DNA of 12,848 nt from JACPAB01 sp964366725 (GCA_964366725.1 CAYIUL010000014.1:1-12848); one strand, 5' to 3'; shown: positions 1-5,978, numbered from the stretch's first letter. Notes: generated by a model not told the origin, from the letters alone. Numbers and translations are program-made.

Positions 1-224
1 TCTGCCGGAGCCAGGTTAACCACTATCTTTTTATGCTTTCTGTTGGGCGCTTGAAATCCGCTGTTCTTAATAGCCGAAGATATCCGGTCCTTGGCTTCCT
101 GAACGGATTTGTCCGGCAAGCCGACAACGGTAAAAGAATGTAAACCGGGAAAAGAATCTGCCTCAACTTCTATGAGTTTGGCGTCTATTCCGAACATTGC
201 CGACGAAAATAATCTGGTGGACAA
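1..224 (-). CDS. comM: ComM/YifB-type Mg-chelatase-like AAA ATPase, N-terminal part
   Basis: This is the 5' end of a gene that runs off the left edge; about 74 residues are visible. The translation shows the N-terminal signature of the YifB/ComM family: an IDAKLIEVEAD stretch, then a VVGLPDKSVQEAKDRI block, an IKNSGF segment and a VNLAPA motif at the edge. In proteobacteria ComM is a hexameric helicase that promotes branch migration during natural transformation; the same role here is inference. I chose the TTG at 224-222 because GGGAGG (240-235) lies 10 bases upstream and the resulting N-terminus (MSTRLFSSAMFGIDAK) fits the family better than the internal ATG at 197-195, which would remove the first strand of the fold. 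The TraR/DksA-like stop is only 33 bases upstream, so the two are probably co-transcribed. The catalytic AAA part is outside the window. Confidence 0.88.
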   Translation of the reverse strand, partial: MSTRLFSSAMFGIDAKLIEVEADSFPGLHSFTVVGLPDKSVQEAKDRISSAIKNSGFQAPNRKHKKIVVNLAPA

Positions 225-257
225 AAGAAAATCGCCTCCCCCAGGCGAGTTTTAGGA

Positions 258-620
258 CTATTTCCTTGATTTTGCGCAGCTAACACAGAATGCGGCTATC
301 GGTCGGGCTTTCAGGCGAGCTGCCGGTATCGAAGCGGAACAGTTCTCGCACTGGCCGTAGGTTCCGCTCTTTATCTTGTCTTTGGTCTTAAGTATTTCGT
401 TGAGTTTGTTTTCCAGTTCTCTTTCCATGGCGAAATTTCTCTCCAGATCGGTCGTTTCCATTGCATTTTCGTCTTCGTGTTCTCCGTATTCAGGAACCTT
501 AACCTGAAAATCACCCTTAACGGCCGGATTTTGTTCTGCGATTTCAGCTAACTGCTCCCTTAAATGTTTTTCTTCCCGTTCCAGATCTTCGTATAGCTTT
601 TGTAGTTCGTCTTTTGTCAT
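258..620 (-). CDS. TraR/DksA-type C4 zinc-finger protein
   Basis: A 120-residue protein with a charged, helical N-terminal half (about residues 4-85, likely coiled coil) and a C-terminal four-cysteine zinc finger: C91-x2-C94, then C112-x2-C115. This is the arrangement of the TraR/DksA family, whose members reach into the RNA polymerase secondary channel and alter initiation at stringently controlled promoters. It is shorter than E. coli DksA (151 aa), as is common for the TraR/YocK-like branch. The start is the ATG at 620-618: the frame stays open further upstream but that part has no family resemblance and crosses the repeat region at 804-881. A promoter with its -10 box six bases before this ATG supports the choice and predicts a leaderless mRNA. 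The gene is followed by comM. Whether it acts on RNA polymerase here is inferred from the family only. Confidence 0.85.
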   Translation of the reverse strand: MTKDELQKLYEDLEREEKHLREQLAEIAEQNPAVKGDFQVKVPEYGEHEDENAMETTDLERNFAMERELENKLNEILKTKDKIKSGTYGQCENCSASIPAARLKARPIAAFCVSCAKSRK

Positions 621-626
621 AAAAAT

Positions 627-655
627 ATAATAACCATAATCTTTTAATAAAGCAA
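627..655 (-). promoter_or_regulatory. Promoter of the TraR/DksA-like gene, leaderless type
   Basis: On the minus strand TTGCTT (655-650), a 17-base spacer and TATTAT (632-627) stand just before the ATG at 620. Only six bases separate the -10 box from the start codon, so transcription should begin at or next to the ATG. No Shine-Dalgarno is present. Confidence 0.6.
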
Positions 656-714
656 TCAAAAAGGCGCAGAGCGCCCCGTAAAAAGTAATTGCGAGTGTGG
701 GCACTGCGCCTCGT

Positions 715-732
715 GTCCCGCCAAGGCGGGAC
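715..732. repeat. GC-rich hairpin repeat (GTCCCGCC/GGCGGGAC)
   Basis: A perfect 8-base inverted repeat, GTCCCGCC (715-722) and GGCGGGAC (725-732), separated by AA. A second inverted pair, AGGCGCAG (662-669) and CTGCGCCT (704-711), lies beside it, and TTGCCGGCAA (741-750) is a perfect 10-base palindrome. There is no T-run on either side, so an intrinsic terminator is not obvious. It resembles the GC-rich intergenic hairpins seen elsewhere in this window. Together with the 804-881 array it fills the 266-base gap between the zinc-finger gene and the proline-rich gene. Confidence 0.6.
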
Positions 733-803
733 GAAATGAATTGCCGGCAATCCACAAACGTGTCAGATGACCAGCGAAAGACCTGTCTTAATGATACGGC
801 AGG

Positions 804-881
804 ATTGGTGACACAGCAAGGTGACAAATGTGGATAACTAAATGTCACCAAAAATGTCACCTTGTCACCAATCGTGTCACC
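804..881. repeat. TGTCACC/GGTGACA array around a perfect DnaA-box sequence
   Basis: Six copies of one heptamer occur in 75 bases. Two read GGTGACA (807-813, 820-826) and four read TGTCACC (843-849, 855-861, 863-869, 875-881), so the two groups face each other. Start-to-start spacings are 13 on the left and 12, 8 and 12 on the right. Between the groups lies TGTGGATAA (829-837), whose complement TTATCCACA is the E. coli DnaA-box consensus. The left group (804-826) and 855-872 can pair over nearly their whole length with a 5-base bulge. The array begins five bases after the stop codon of the proline-rich gene. It could be a protein-binding array, a 3' RNA structure of that gene, or part of a replication-related site; the sequence does not decide. 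Confidence 0.75.
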
Positions 882-886
882 AAAAA

Positions 887-2257
887 CTATTGGCCCAAAA
901 GGCCCTTTAGGGCATCTACCACAGCGAACATTGATTCCCTGGATCCGGCAATGACGAGGTAGCTTTTCCCGTTGGTCGCAGAAATGACTCCGCTATCTAT
1001 GCTCTTGTCAGGCCATGGGAAGTTCCTGAACCTGATGGCAACTCCCCGATAAGTACTGTCTAGAAAATTAGGATCGGGTTGTTGAGCCGGATTTAAGCCG
1101 AATAATTGCCGAAAGGCCTCGGTCATGGCCGGTTCCCAAGCGGTGAGCCCTTGAATAGCAGACGGGGCATCCTTGACCTCTGCGACTATCGCCGTTCTTG
1201 TTCCGACCGGAACAGCAGGGTTCAATTGGCCGGTTTGATTGAATGTCTCTTTCTGGCCATAGGCAAGAACTGCGGTTTCTCCGCCCAACGAATCGAGCAC
1301 TTGTTGCGGAATATCCGTCAAACTGGTCCAAGCCACATCTCCATTTTGCGCATCTTTCAGTAAAACCTTCCTGAACTTTCCGCCATCCACAGTGATACCC
1401 CCCATTGACGCGCTGAAGGCGGCCGGGTTGGCCGGATCAACCGGCATTGCGATCTCCGGGGCATCAAATAGGTCACTGAGAGCGGCCACGGGAGTTGCTA
1501 CCGGGGTTGGGGTGGGTGTTTCTGTAATGACTATTTCCGGCTCCGGGACTCTTAGGATCAGGAACCAATAAAGGACACCGAACAAAACCACGGCTCCGGC
1601 GATAAGCATAAAAAGCCGGTTACGGCCGCCGGATATTCCTCTTTCCGCAGCCGGAGGGGTATAAATCTGTGTCTTTTCCGGGCGGGGGGCAGGCGTCGGG
1701 GAAGGTGTTCGTTTTTCCTGCGGCAAAGGCGCGGTCTTTTCGGCCTGGCCTAAACTTACCGATGGCATTTTGAATTGTTGCGGCTGTCCGGCCGGAGACG
1801 GCGGTTTGGGCGCTAAAGGTCCGCCGGCTGGCACTGACGAAGGAGCAGGCGGTTGAATTATTCTGGGAACACCGACCCCTGCCGGTTTCTGACCCTGCTT
1901 TAGAGTGGAGATGTCCTCTTTCATGGTCCTGATGGATGATTGGTATTCTTTGACCGGAGCAGGCGACGGCGCTTGTCCGACTGGCGGCTGCGCGGGGGGC
2001 TTTGGCGCGGCGGGAGCGGGAGACGGCGCAGGCCTTGGCATTGCCGGAACAGGCGGGGGAGTGGTAAATCTTGGTTTTGGTATTTCTGCCGGAGGCGGAG
2101 CCGTAGGTCCTGAGCTTGTCGAAGGAGTAGGTGGTTTAGGAGCGGGCATCGGCGCAGGAACCGGTTTAGGAGCCGGTGGCGGAGTAGGATTTTTTTTGGT
2201 CAGTTCGTTGACCAACTCATCGATACTGGCTATTTTCGGAGCATTGTCATCTGGCAT
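887..2257 (-). CDS. Proline-rich single-pass membrane protein, function unknown
   Basis: A 456-residue protein in three parts. Residues 1-22 form a short acidic helix-like segment (IDELVNELTKK). Residues 23-210 are a low-complexity region dominated by Pro and Ala. Residues 214-235 are one hydrophobic membrane helix preceded by arginines (RNR), which by the positive-inside rule puts the proline-rich part in the cytoplasm. A Thr-Pro linker (245-257) leads to a globular domain of about 200 residues (257-456), rich in beta-type sequence, that would face outside. I do not recognise that domain. Proteins of this layout are common in CPR genomes near housekeeping genes but lack an assigned role. The ATG at 2257 is the first in frame; no good Shine-Dalgarno is seen. 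Residues 45-51 (PSTSSGP) are encoded by a copy of a dispersed 20-base repeat (2107-2126), suggesting an in-frame insertion. Confidence 0.8.
   Translation of the reverse strand: MPDDNAPKIASIDELVNELTKKNPTPPPAPKPVPAPMPAPKPPTPSTSSGPTAPPPAEIPKPRFTTPPPVPAMPRPAPSPAPAAPKPPAQPPVGQAPSPAPVKEYQSSIRTMKEDISTLKQGQKPAGVGVPRIIQPPAPSSVPAGGPLAPKPPSPAGQPQQFKMPSVSLGQAEKTAPLPQEKRTPSPTPAPRPEKTQIYTPPAAERGISGGRNRLFMLIAGAVVLFGVLYWFLILRVPEPEIVITETPTPTPVATPVAALSDLFDAPEIAMPVDPANPAAFSASMGGITVDGGKFRKVLLKDAQNGDVAWTSLTDIPQQVLDSLGGETAVLAYGQKETFNQTGQLNPAVPVGTRTAIVAEVKDAPSAIQGLTAWEPAMTEAFRQLFGLNPAQQPDPNFLDSTYRGVAIRFRNFPWPDKSIDSGVISATNGKSYLVIAGSRESMFAVVDALKGLLGQ
2107..2126. repeat. Dispersed CTTCGA-type repeat, copy A, inside a coding region
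   Basis: The minus strand reads TCCTTCGACAAGCTCAGGAC. It lies in frame in the proline-rich gene and encodes the serine-rich patch STSSG. Related copies occur at 4942-4961 (16 of 20 bases the same, all four differences being transitions) and 12761-12779 (13 of 17). Confidence 0.6.
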
Positions 2258-2286
2258 ATTTTAATAGGTTAGGGTTTATTAAAATA

Positions 2287-2308
2287 ATTTTAGCACAAAG
2301 GCAAAATA
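2287..2308 (-). promoter_or_regulatory. Probable promoter of the proline-rich gene (extended -10)
   Basis: On the minus strand the sequence reads TTTGTGC then TAAAAT (2292-2287), an extended -10 box with the TG at -15/-14. It leaves about 29 bases before the ATG at 2257. No convincing -35 at standard spacing is visible; TTTACA lies 19 bases upstream. It directly follows the T-run of the terminator at 2321-2378. Confidence 0.45.
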
Positions 2309-2315
2309 AGTTGTA

Positions 2316-2378
2316 AACAAAAAGCCCCGCCACAGCAGGTCGCGCGCCATGCGCGGGACCTTTTGCTGTTGAGCGGGG
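2316..2378 (-). terminator. Long rho-independent terminator of the small cysteine-rich gene
   Basis: Read on the minus strand, nested stems CCCCGC/GCGGGG (2325-2330 with 2373-2378), ACAGCA/TGCTGT (2332-2337 with 2364-2369), GGTC/GACC (2338-2341 with 2357-2360) and CGCGC/GCGCG (2343-2347 with 2351-2355, loop CAT) are followed by TTTTTGTTT. The hairpin is unusually long for an intrinsic terminator (about 54 bases). Confidence 0.85.
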
Positions 2379-2389
2379 ACTTGCTGCCG

Positions 2390-2668
2390 CTAGTACATCG
2401 GCAGCGATTCAGCGAAGAAGCAATCCCAGCAGGGGGCCGGATACACCCAGAACTCCAGCTTCGCACAGATCGTCAGAGGATTGTCCCAGGAATCAGCTTT
2501 GTGGGCCGCTTCCTGTTCCTTTCTCTGCTGTTCGTGCAGCTCGGCAGCCTTTCGCAGGCCTTCTTCGTGGCTGCTTGCCTTGATTCGACAAGCGAAGGTG
2601 CAGTCGGGAAACTCATCGTCGTGGGTACTGCCCACACACGTCATTTCCATATCATGCGTTTCGGCCAT
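2390..2668 (-). CDS. Small cysteine-rich protein of unknown function
   Basis: A 92-residue acidic protein that I do not recognise. It has six cysteines: C11, then C23-x3-C27, C68 and C80-x2-C83. The middle (about 33-58) is a charged, probably helical stretch rich in His, Glu, Lys and Gln. The C-terminal part is aromatic (EFWVYPAPCWDCFF). The CxxC and paired cysteines would suit a bound metal or disulfides, but no family is implied. The start is the ATG at 2668-2666 because AAAGGAGG (2682-2675) lies six bases upstream; the ATG at 2704 falls within the promoter. No signal peptide is visible. The gene stands alone, with an almost ideal promoter, the strongest ribosome binding site in the window and its own long terminator. 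That suggests a well-expressed single-gene unit, possibly a small RNA-like or stress-related locus; this is inference. Confidence 0.75.
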   Translation of the reverse strand: MAETHDMEMTCVGSTHDDEFPDCTFACRIKASSHEEGLRKAAELHEQQRKEQEAAHKADSWDNPLTICAKLEFWVYPAPCWDCFFAESLPMY

Positions 2669-2702
2669 TTCTAGCCTCCTTTCGTAATTCTGCACATTAT
2701 AC

Positions 2703-2732
2703 ATTATACCACAACTTTCGCCGTTTCGTCAA
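2703..2732 (-). promoter_or_regulatory. Strong promoter of the small cysteine-rich gene
   Basis: TTGACG (2732-2727), an 18-base spacer and TATAAT (2708-2703) on the minus strand, with TG one base before the -10 box (TTGTGGTATAAT). A second TATAAT (2701-2696) overlaps one turn downstream. The predicted leader is about 28 bases and includes the Shine-Dalgarno. Confidence 0.85.
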
Positions 2733-2738
2733 GAACCT

Positions 2739-2763
2739 AAAACCGGCCTCTTGAGCCGGTTTT
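2739..2763 (-). terminator. Rho-independent terminator of pnp
   Basis: AAAACCGGC (2739-2747) and GCCGGTTTT (2755-2763) form a 9-base stem with a 7-base loop, 19 bases past the pnp stop codon. On the minus strand the stem is followed by TTTTAGG. Because the arms are symmetric it could also act in the other direction. Confidence 0.8.
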
Positions 2764-2781
2764 ATGATTGAGTCTACTAAC

Positions 2782-4893
2782 TTACTTCCTCGGTTTCATC
2801 GTCAGAGATATCTTCCCTGTCATGTCGTCGACGCTCTTTACCCAAACGTGGACTTTCTGGCCCATTTTGAGAATATCGGTAACCCTGTTTACGCGTTGAT
2901 CGCTCATTTCCGATATGTGAACCATGCCGTCTTTGCCGGGCATTATCTCCACGAACGCCCCGAAGTCCTTGATGCTCACAACCGTGCCGTCAAATTCGTC
3001 TCCCGGTTTCGGTTCGTAGGTAACTTCTTGGATAAGCGCCAGGGCCTTTTTCATTCCTTCCGGGGTAACTGAAGTTACAAATACGGAGCCGTCATCCTCG
3101 ATATCTATGTCCGCTCCTGTTTTTTCTATTATCTCGTTTATCATTTTGCCTCCGGGACCAATAAGCGTGCCTATTTTGGCGGGATTTATCTTGATGGTCT
3201 CCACACGGGGAGCATATTGGGAAAGTTCCTCGCGGTGGGTCGGAATGGCTTTCTCCATCGTTTCCAATATTTCCAAACGGGCTTTCTTGGCCTGCGCCAA
3301 CGCCTTCTCGACTATTTCCGTGGTAATGCCTTCCACTTTCACGTCCATCTGCATTCCGGTGACGCCGTCTCGAGTGCCGGCAACTTTCAAGTCCATGTCG
3401 CCGTGATGGTCTTCCGGACCTTGTATGTCGGTCAGTATCTTATACTTTTCTCCTTTTTCATCGAACATCAAGCCCATGGCAATGCCGGCGGCGGGGGATT
3501 TGATGGGAACTCCGCCGTCCATCAGAGCCAACGAGGAACCGCATACCGAAGCCATTGAAGACGAGCCGTTAGAGGAAAGGATCTCTGAAACAACCCTTAT
3601 TGTATAGGGAAATTTGTCCTTTGCTGGAATTATCGGCTCCAAAGACCTCTCCGCCAATGCGCCATGGCCTATTTCCCTGCGTCCGCCTCCGCCCATTCTG
3701 CCCACTTCTCCCACGCTGAAAGGCGGGAAAACATAGTGGTGCATGAAGCGCTTCTTGGTAAGGTCTATCTCCATCGTTTCTATCCATTGCTCAAGCCCGG
3801 GAGCGGCCAACGTAAGAATTGAAAGCGCCTGGGTGGTGCCGCGGTTAAAAAGGCCGGTGCCGTGCGAGTGGGGGAGAATGCCAACCTCGGCATTCAAGTC
3901 CCTCAACTGGTCCAACCTTCTTCCATCCGGTCTTTTTTCTTCCGTAAGGATGTTCCTGTGAACGATGCGGTCTATTTCTTCTTCAAAGATCGAATCGGCC
4001 TCCGCCAGCTTTTTGCCGAGTTCGGGATGCTCTTTAAATTCTTCTTTGAGGTAGGCCATCGTTTCTTCTTTTATCTGGCCGAGGCCTTCGTAGAATTCGC
4101 CCTTGGTTTTTCCGGGAGCAAAGAGGGTTTTTTCAAGCTTGGGATCGGCAAAATTTCTGACAACCGATAAAAGCGCTTCATCGCGACTGAACACCGCTAA
4201 TTCTTTCTTCTTTTTGCCCATTTCAGCCGCTATTTTTTCCTGGAACTTTATTAAACTTTGGAATTCTTTAAATCCGGCGTTTATCGCTTCGGCAATGTCC
4301 TTTTCCGGCACTATCTTAGCCCCGGCTTCTATCATATTTATCTTGTTGGCGGTTCCGGCCACGACAATGTCAAAGTCGCTTTCGGCTCTTTCTTTATAAG
4401 TTGGGTTGAATACCGGTTTTCCACCCACTCTGCCTACCCGGACACCGGCGATGGGGCCGTTAAAAGGAATGTCCGAGGCCATTAAAGCCAGAGACGCGCC
4501 GAAAAGAGCGACCATATCCGGGTCGTTCACGCCGTCAAAAGAAAGCACTGTCGCCACGACCTGAATTTCGTTCCTGATGTTGTGGTCGAACCGCGGACGG
4601 ATGGCGCGGTCGATAACCCGTCCGGACAAAATTGCTTCGTCCGAAGGACGGGTTTCTCTTTTTATCCATTTAGAGCCCTTGATCTTGCCGGCCGCGTAGT
4701 ATTTTTCCTCGTAGTCCACCGAGAGCGGCATGTAGTCGACGCTCTTCTGATGCGCCGACATTGTAGCGTTGATAAGCACTGTTGTTTCGCCGTATTGAAC
4801 GCGGCAGGAACCGTTGGCTTGCCCGCCGAGACGCCCAAATTCGACTGAAAGCGGCTTGCCCGCGAATTCTGTCTTATATGTTTTGACCTCCAT
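2782..4893 (-). CDS. pnp: Polyribonucleotide nucleotidyltransferase (PNPase)
   Basis: A 703-residue, full-length PNPase, the phosphate-dependent 3'-5' exoribonuclease of mRNA decay. Domains in order: first RNase PH-like domain (about 10-145), helical linker (about 150-240), second RNase PH-like domain (about 315-545), KH domain (about 564-620, GPGG loop at 579-582) and S1 domain (about 627-700). The catalytic region reads EDHHGDMDLKVAGT, with D495 and D501 matching the metal-binding aspartates of the E. coli enzyme. The ATG at 4893 is the only possible start: a TGA precedes it in frame. No Shine-Dalgarno lies upstream; instead GGAGG (4891-4887) overlaps the start codon itself. A leader of about 185 bases with two tandem hairpins precedes it. 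In E. coli pnp follows rpsO and represses itself through its leader; here a NYN-domain gene sits between the two. Confidence 0.97.
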   Translation of the reverse strand: MEVKTYKTEFAGKPLSVEFGRLGGQANGSCRVQYGETTVLINATMSAHQKSVDYMPLSVDYEEKYYAAGKIKGSKWIKRETRPSDEAILSGRVIDRAIRPRFDHNIRNEIQVVATVLSFDGVNDPDMVALFGASLALMASDIPFNGPIAGVRVGRVGGKPVFNPTYKERAESDFDIVVAGTANKINMIEAGAKIVPEKDIAEAINAGFKEFQSLIKFQEKIAAEMGKKKKELAVFSRDEALLSVVRNFADPKLEKTLFAPGKTKGEFYEGLGQIKEETMAYLKEEFKEHPELGKKLAEADSIFEEEIDRIVHRNILTEEKRPDGRRLDQLRDLNAEVGILPHSHGTGLFNRGTTQALSILTLAAPGLEQWIETMEIDLTKKRFMHHYVFPPFSVGEVGRMGGGGRREIGHGALAERSLEPIIPAKDKFPYTIRVVSEILSSNGSSSMASVCGSSLALMDGGVPIKSPAAGIAMGLMFDEKGEKYKILTDIQGPEDHHGDMDLKVAGTRDGVTGMQMDVKVEGITTEIVEKALAQAKKARLEILETMEKAIPTHREELSQYAPRVETIKINPAKIGTLIGPGGKMINEIIEKTGADIDIEDDGSVFVTSVTPEGMKKALALIQEVTYEPKPGDEFDGTVVSIKDFGAFVEIMPGKDGMVHISEMSDQRVNRVTDILKMGQKVHVWVKSVDDMTGKISLTMKPRK

Positions 4894-4938
4894 TCAAATG
4901 CGCCAACAAAAGAGTGAGAACCTATTCTGGCCGCACGC

Positions 4939-4965
4939 CTCGTCCCAAGCCCGTCGAAGGACGAG
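4939..4965. repeat. Dispersed CTTCGA-type repeat, copy B, with terminal inverted repeats
   Basis: The core (4942-4961) matches copy A at 16 of 20 bases. It is framed by a perfect 7-base inverted repeat, CTCGTCC (4939-4945) and GGACGAG (4959-4965), so the transcript of the pnp leader can fold here as well. It lies about 45 bases before the pnp start. Confidence 0.55.
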
Positions 4966-5029
4966 AAGTATGGCCAATGTTAGCCCCATTCATAATTGGT
5001 TATTCAACTGCTTTTCGTTGGTTATTAAT

Positions 5030-5072
5030 CCCGACGCCTGAAAGGGTCGGGACCCCGACATTTCGTCGGGGT
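5030..5072 (-). promoter_or_regulatory. Tandem hairpins in the pnp leader
   Basis: Two adjacent hairpins share one core. The first in the transcript is ACCCCGAC/GTCGGGGT (5052-5059 with 5065-5072, loop of five). The second is CCCGAC/GTCGGG (5030-5035 with 5046-5051, loop of ten). The facing inner arms, GTCGGG (5046-5051) and CCCCGAC (5053-5059), could also pair but would leave too short a loop, so alternative pairing is more likely between the outer arms. Further downstream TTGGTTATT occurs twice (4996-5004 and 5018-5026). A role in pnp control or as a ribonuclease target is inferred by analogy with E. coli. Confidence 0.5.
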
Positions 5073-5083
5073 TAACTTTTTAA

Positions 5084-5094
5084 ACTATACCACA
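5084..5094 (-). promoter_or_regulatory. Extended -10 promoter before pnp
   Basis: On the minus strand TTGTGG then TATAGT (5089-5084), the same TTGTGGTATA string as at the promoter of the cysteine-rich gene. No clear -35 is visible. It lies after the NYN-domain gene and about 190 bases before the pnp start. No terminator was found between the NYN-domain gene and this promoter, so read-through is also possible. Confidence 0.55.
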
Positions 5095-5137
5095 ATCCGC
5101 TTAAAAATACCAGGGTTCGGTGTTTTTGGGCTTTAGT

Positions 5138-5650
5138 TTATTTCAAAAGCACCCTGTCTTTCACTTGTTCCAAATCCAGAAAATTATTGGCGGCTTCGAT
5201 GAGACGGGCCGAAGTTGAGCGCTTGAATCCGGCCACTTCGACAATCGTACCGTTGAATTTAAGAAAATCCACGAGCGGCTCGTAGTCGCCGTCGCCGGAA
5301 ACGATAACAACAACGTCAACAAGCTTGGAAAGAGTAATGGCGTCGATCGCAACAGCCACGTCCCAGTCGCCCTTTTTCATTCCGCCTGGAAAAATTTGAA
5401 GGTCCTTGGACTTCAACTCATATCCGGCCTTTTCCAGCGCGTCAAAAAACGCTTTTTCCTCTTTGGTATCGGACTTGATGACATAGGCAATGGCCCTGAC
5501 CAGCTGCCTGTTGGCGGTTGCCAATTTTAAAAGTTCCCGGAAATTTACCCTTGATTTATACAAATTTTTCGCCGAGTGATACATATTGCTCACATCGACA
5601 AAAACACCGACTCGGTGGTTTTTTCTTTGAGGTACTGTGGTCTTGTGCAT
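5138..5650 (-). CDS. NYN (PIN-like) domain protein, LabA/DUF88 family
   Basis: A 170-residue protein with the conserved acidic sites of the NYN/LabA fold: FVDVSNMY near the N-terminus (D19, N22), KGDWDVAVAIDAI (D95, D97, D103) and VSGDGDYEPL (D120, D122). NYN domains are PIN-like nucleases thought to cut RNA with bound magnesium; members of the LabA branch are mostly uncharacterised. The whole protein is essentially this one domain plus a short basic N-terminal tail (PQRKNHR). The ATG at 5650 follows the rpsO stop codon by one base (TAACATG), which points to translational coupling and a shared transcript. Its place between rpsO and pnp suggests a link to ribosome or RNA turnover, but that is inference from position. 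It has no Shine-Dalgarno. Confidence 0.88.
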   Translation of the reverse strand: MHKTTVPQRKNHRVGVFVDVSNMYHSAKNLYKSRVNFRELLKLATANRQLVRAIAYVIKSDTKEEKAFFDALEKAGYELKSKDLQIFPGGMKKGDWDVAVAIDAITLSKLVDVVVIVSGDGDYEPLVDFLKFNGTIVEVAGFKRSTSARLIEAANNFLDLEQVKDRVLLK

Positions 5651-5651
5651 G

Positions 5652-5918
5652 TTATTTATCCAAACCCAGCTTTTTTACAAGCGAGCTGTGCCTTTTCGGG
5701 TCAATTCTCTTGAGATAGTCCAGGAGACGCTTTCTTTTTGACACCATCTTTAACAATCCGAGACGGGATGAGTTGTCTTTTGCGTGCTTTTTTAAATGCT
5801 TGGCCAGCTGTTCGATCTCTTCGGTAAACAAAGCGATCTGCGCTTCGGCAGACCCGGTATCTTTGTCATGGATTTGAACCTTTTCTATAACTTTTAATTT
5901 TTCTTTGGGAGTTAACAT
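5652..5918 (-). CDS. rpsO: 30S ribosomal protein S15
   Basis: An 88-residue S15 (usual length about 89) with the family features DTGSAEAQIALFTEEI and the basic RLGLLKMVSKRKRLLDYLKR segment that binds helix 22 of 16S rRNA next to S6/S18. The start is the ATG at 5918 (MLTPKEKL), which matches the family; an ATG further upstream at 5960 would add 14 residues that have no counterpart and overlap the opposite promoter. A -10 box lies ten bases before the ATG and no Shine-Dalgarno is present, so the mRNA leader should be only three to five bases. That leaves no room for the leader pseudoknot by which S15 represses itself in E. coli. The NYN-domain gene follows after one base. Confidence 0.97.
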   Translation of the reverse strand: MLTPKEKLKVIEKVQIHDKDTGSAEAQIALFTEEIEQLAKHLKKHAKDNSSRLGLLKMVSKRKRLLDYLKRIDPKRHSSLVKKLGLDK

Positions 5919-5928
5919 AAATTGCCTA

Positions 5929-5978
5929 AATATACTAACACAAATATGTTTTTGGTGCAAATCAATTTTTGTTATACT
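5929..5978. promoter_or_regulatory. Divergent promoter region of rpsO and the Xer recombinase
   Basis: Two back-to-back -10 boxes: TATATT on the minus strand (5934-5929) for rpsO, and TATACT on the plus strand (5973-5978, preceded by TGT, an extended -10) for the recombinase. Each is 4-13 bases from its ATG. No strong -35 is visible for either; TTTGGT at 5951-5956 is a weak plus-strand candidate. The upstream parts of the two promoters overlap, so they may compete. Confidence 0.6.

Noticed and set aside
621..860. N-terminal extension of the TraR/DksA-like protein to 860
   Set aside because: The extra 80 residues come from the repeat array and GC hairpins, have no family match, and a promoter lies just before the ATG at 620.
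804..881. A CRISPR array
   Set aside because: The units are 7 bases long, lie in both orientations with spacers of only 1-16 bases, and no cas gene is near.
1905..2264. Glycine-rich open frame on the plus strand opposite the proline-rich gene
   Set aside because: Its Gly-rich composition is the mirror of the Pro/Ala codons on the other strand; no start signal or domain.
2694..2710. A dif-like Xer site (CATTATACATTATACC)
   Set aside because: It resembles the dif centre, but the halves are direct rather than inverted repeats and are fully explained as two overlapping -10 boxes.
3107..4848. Multiple plus-strand open frames opposite pnp
   Set aside because: They are shadows of a conserved gene with complete PNPase domains and have no start signals or recognisable motifs.
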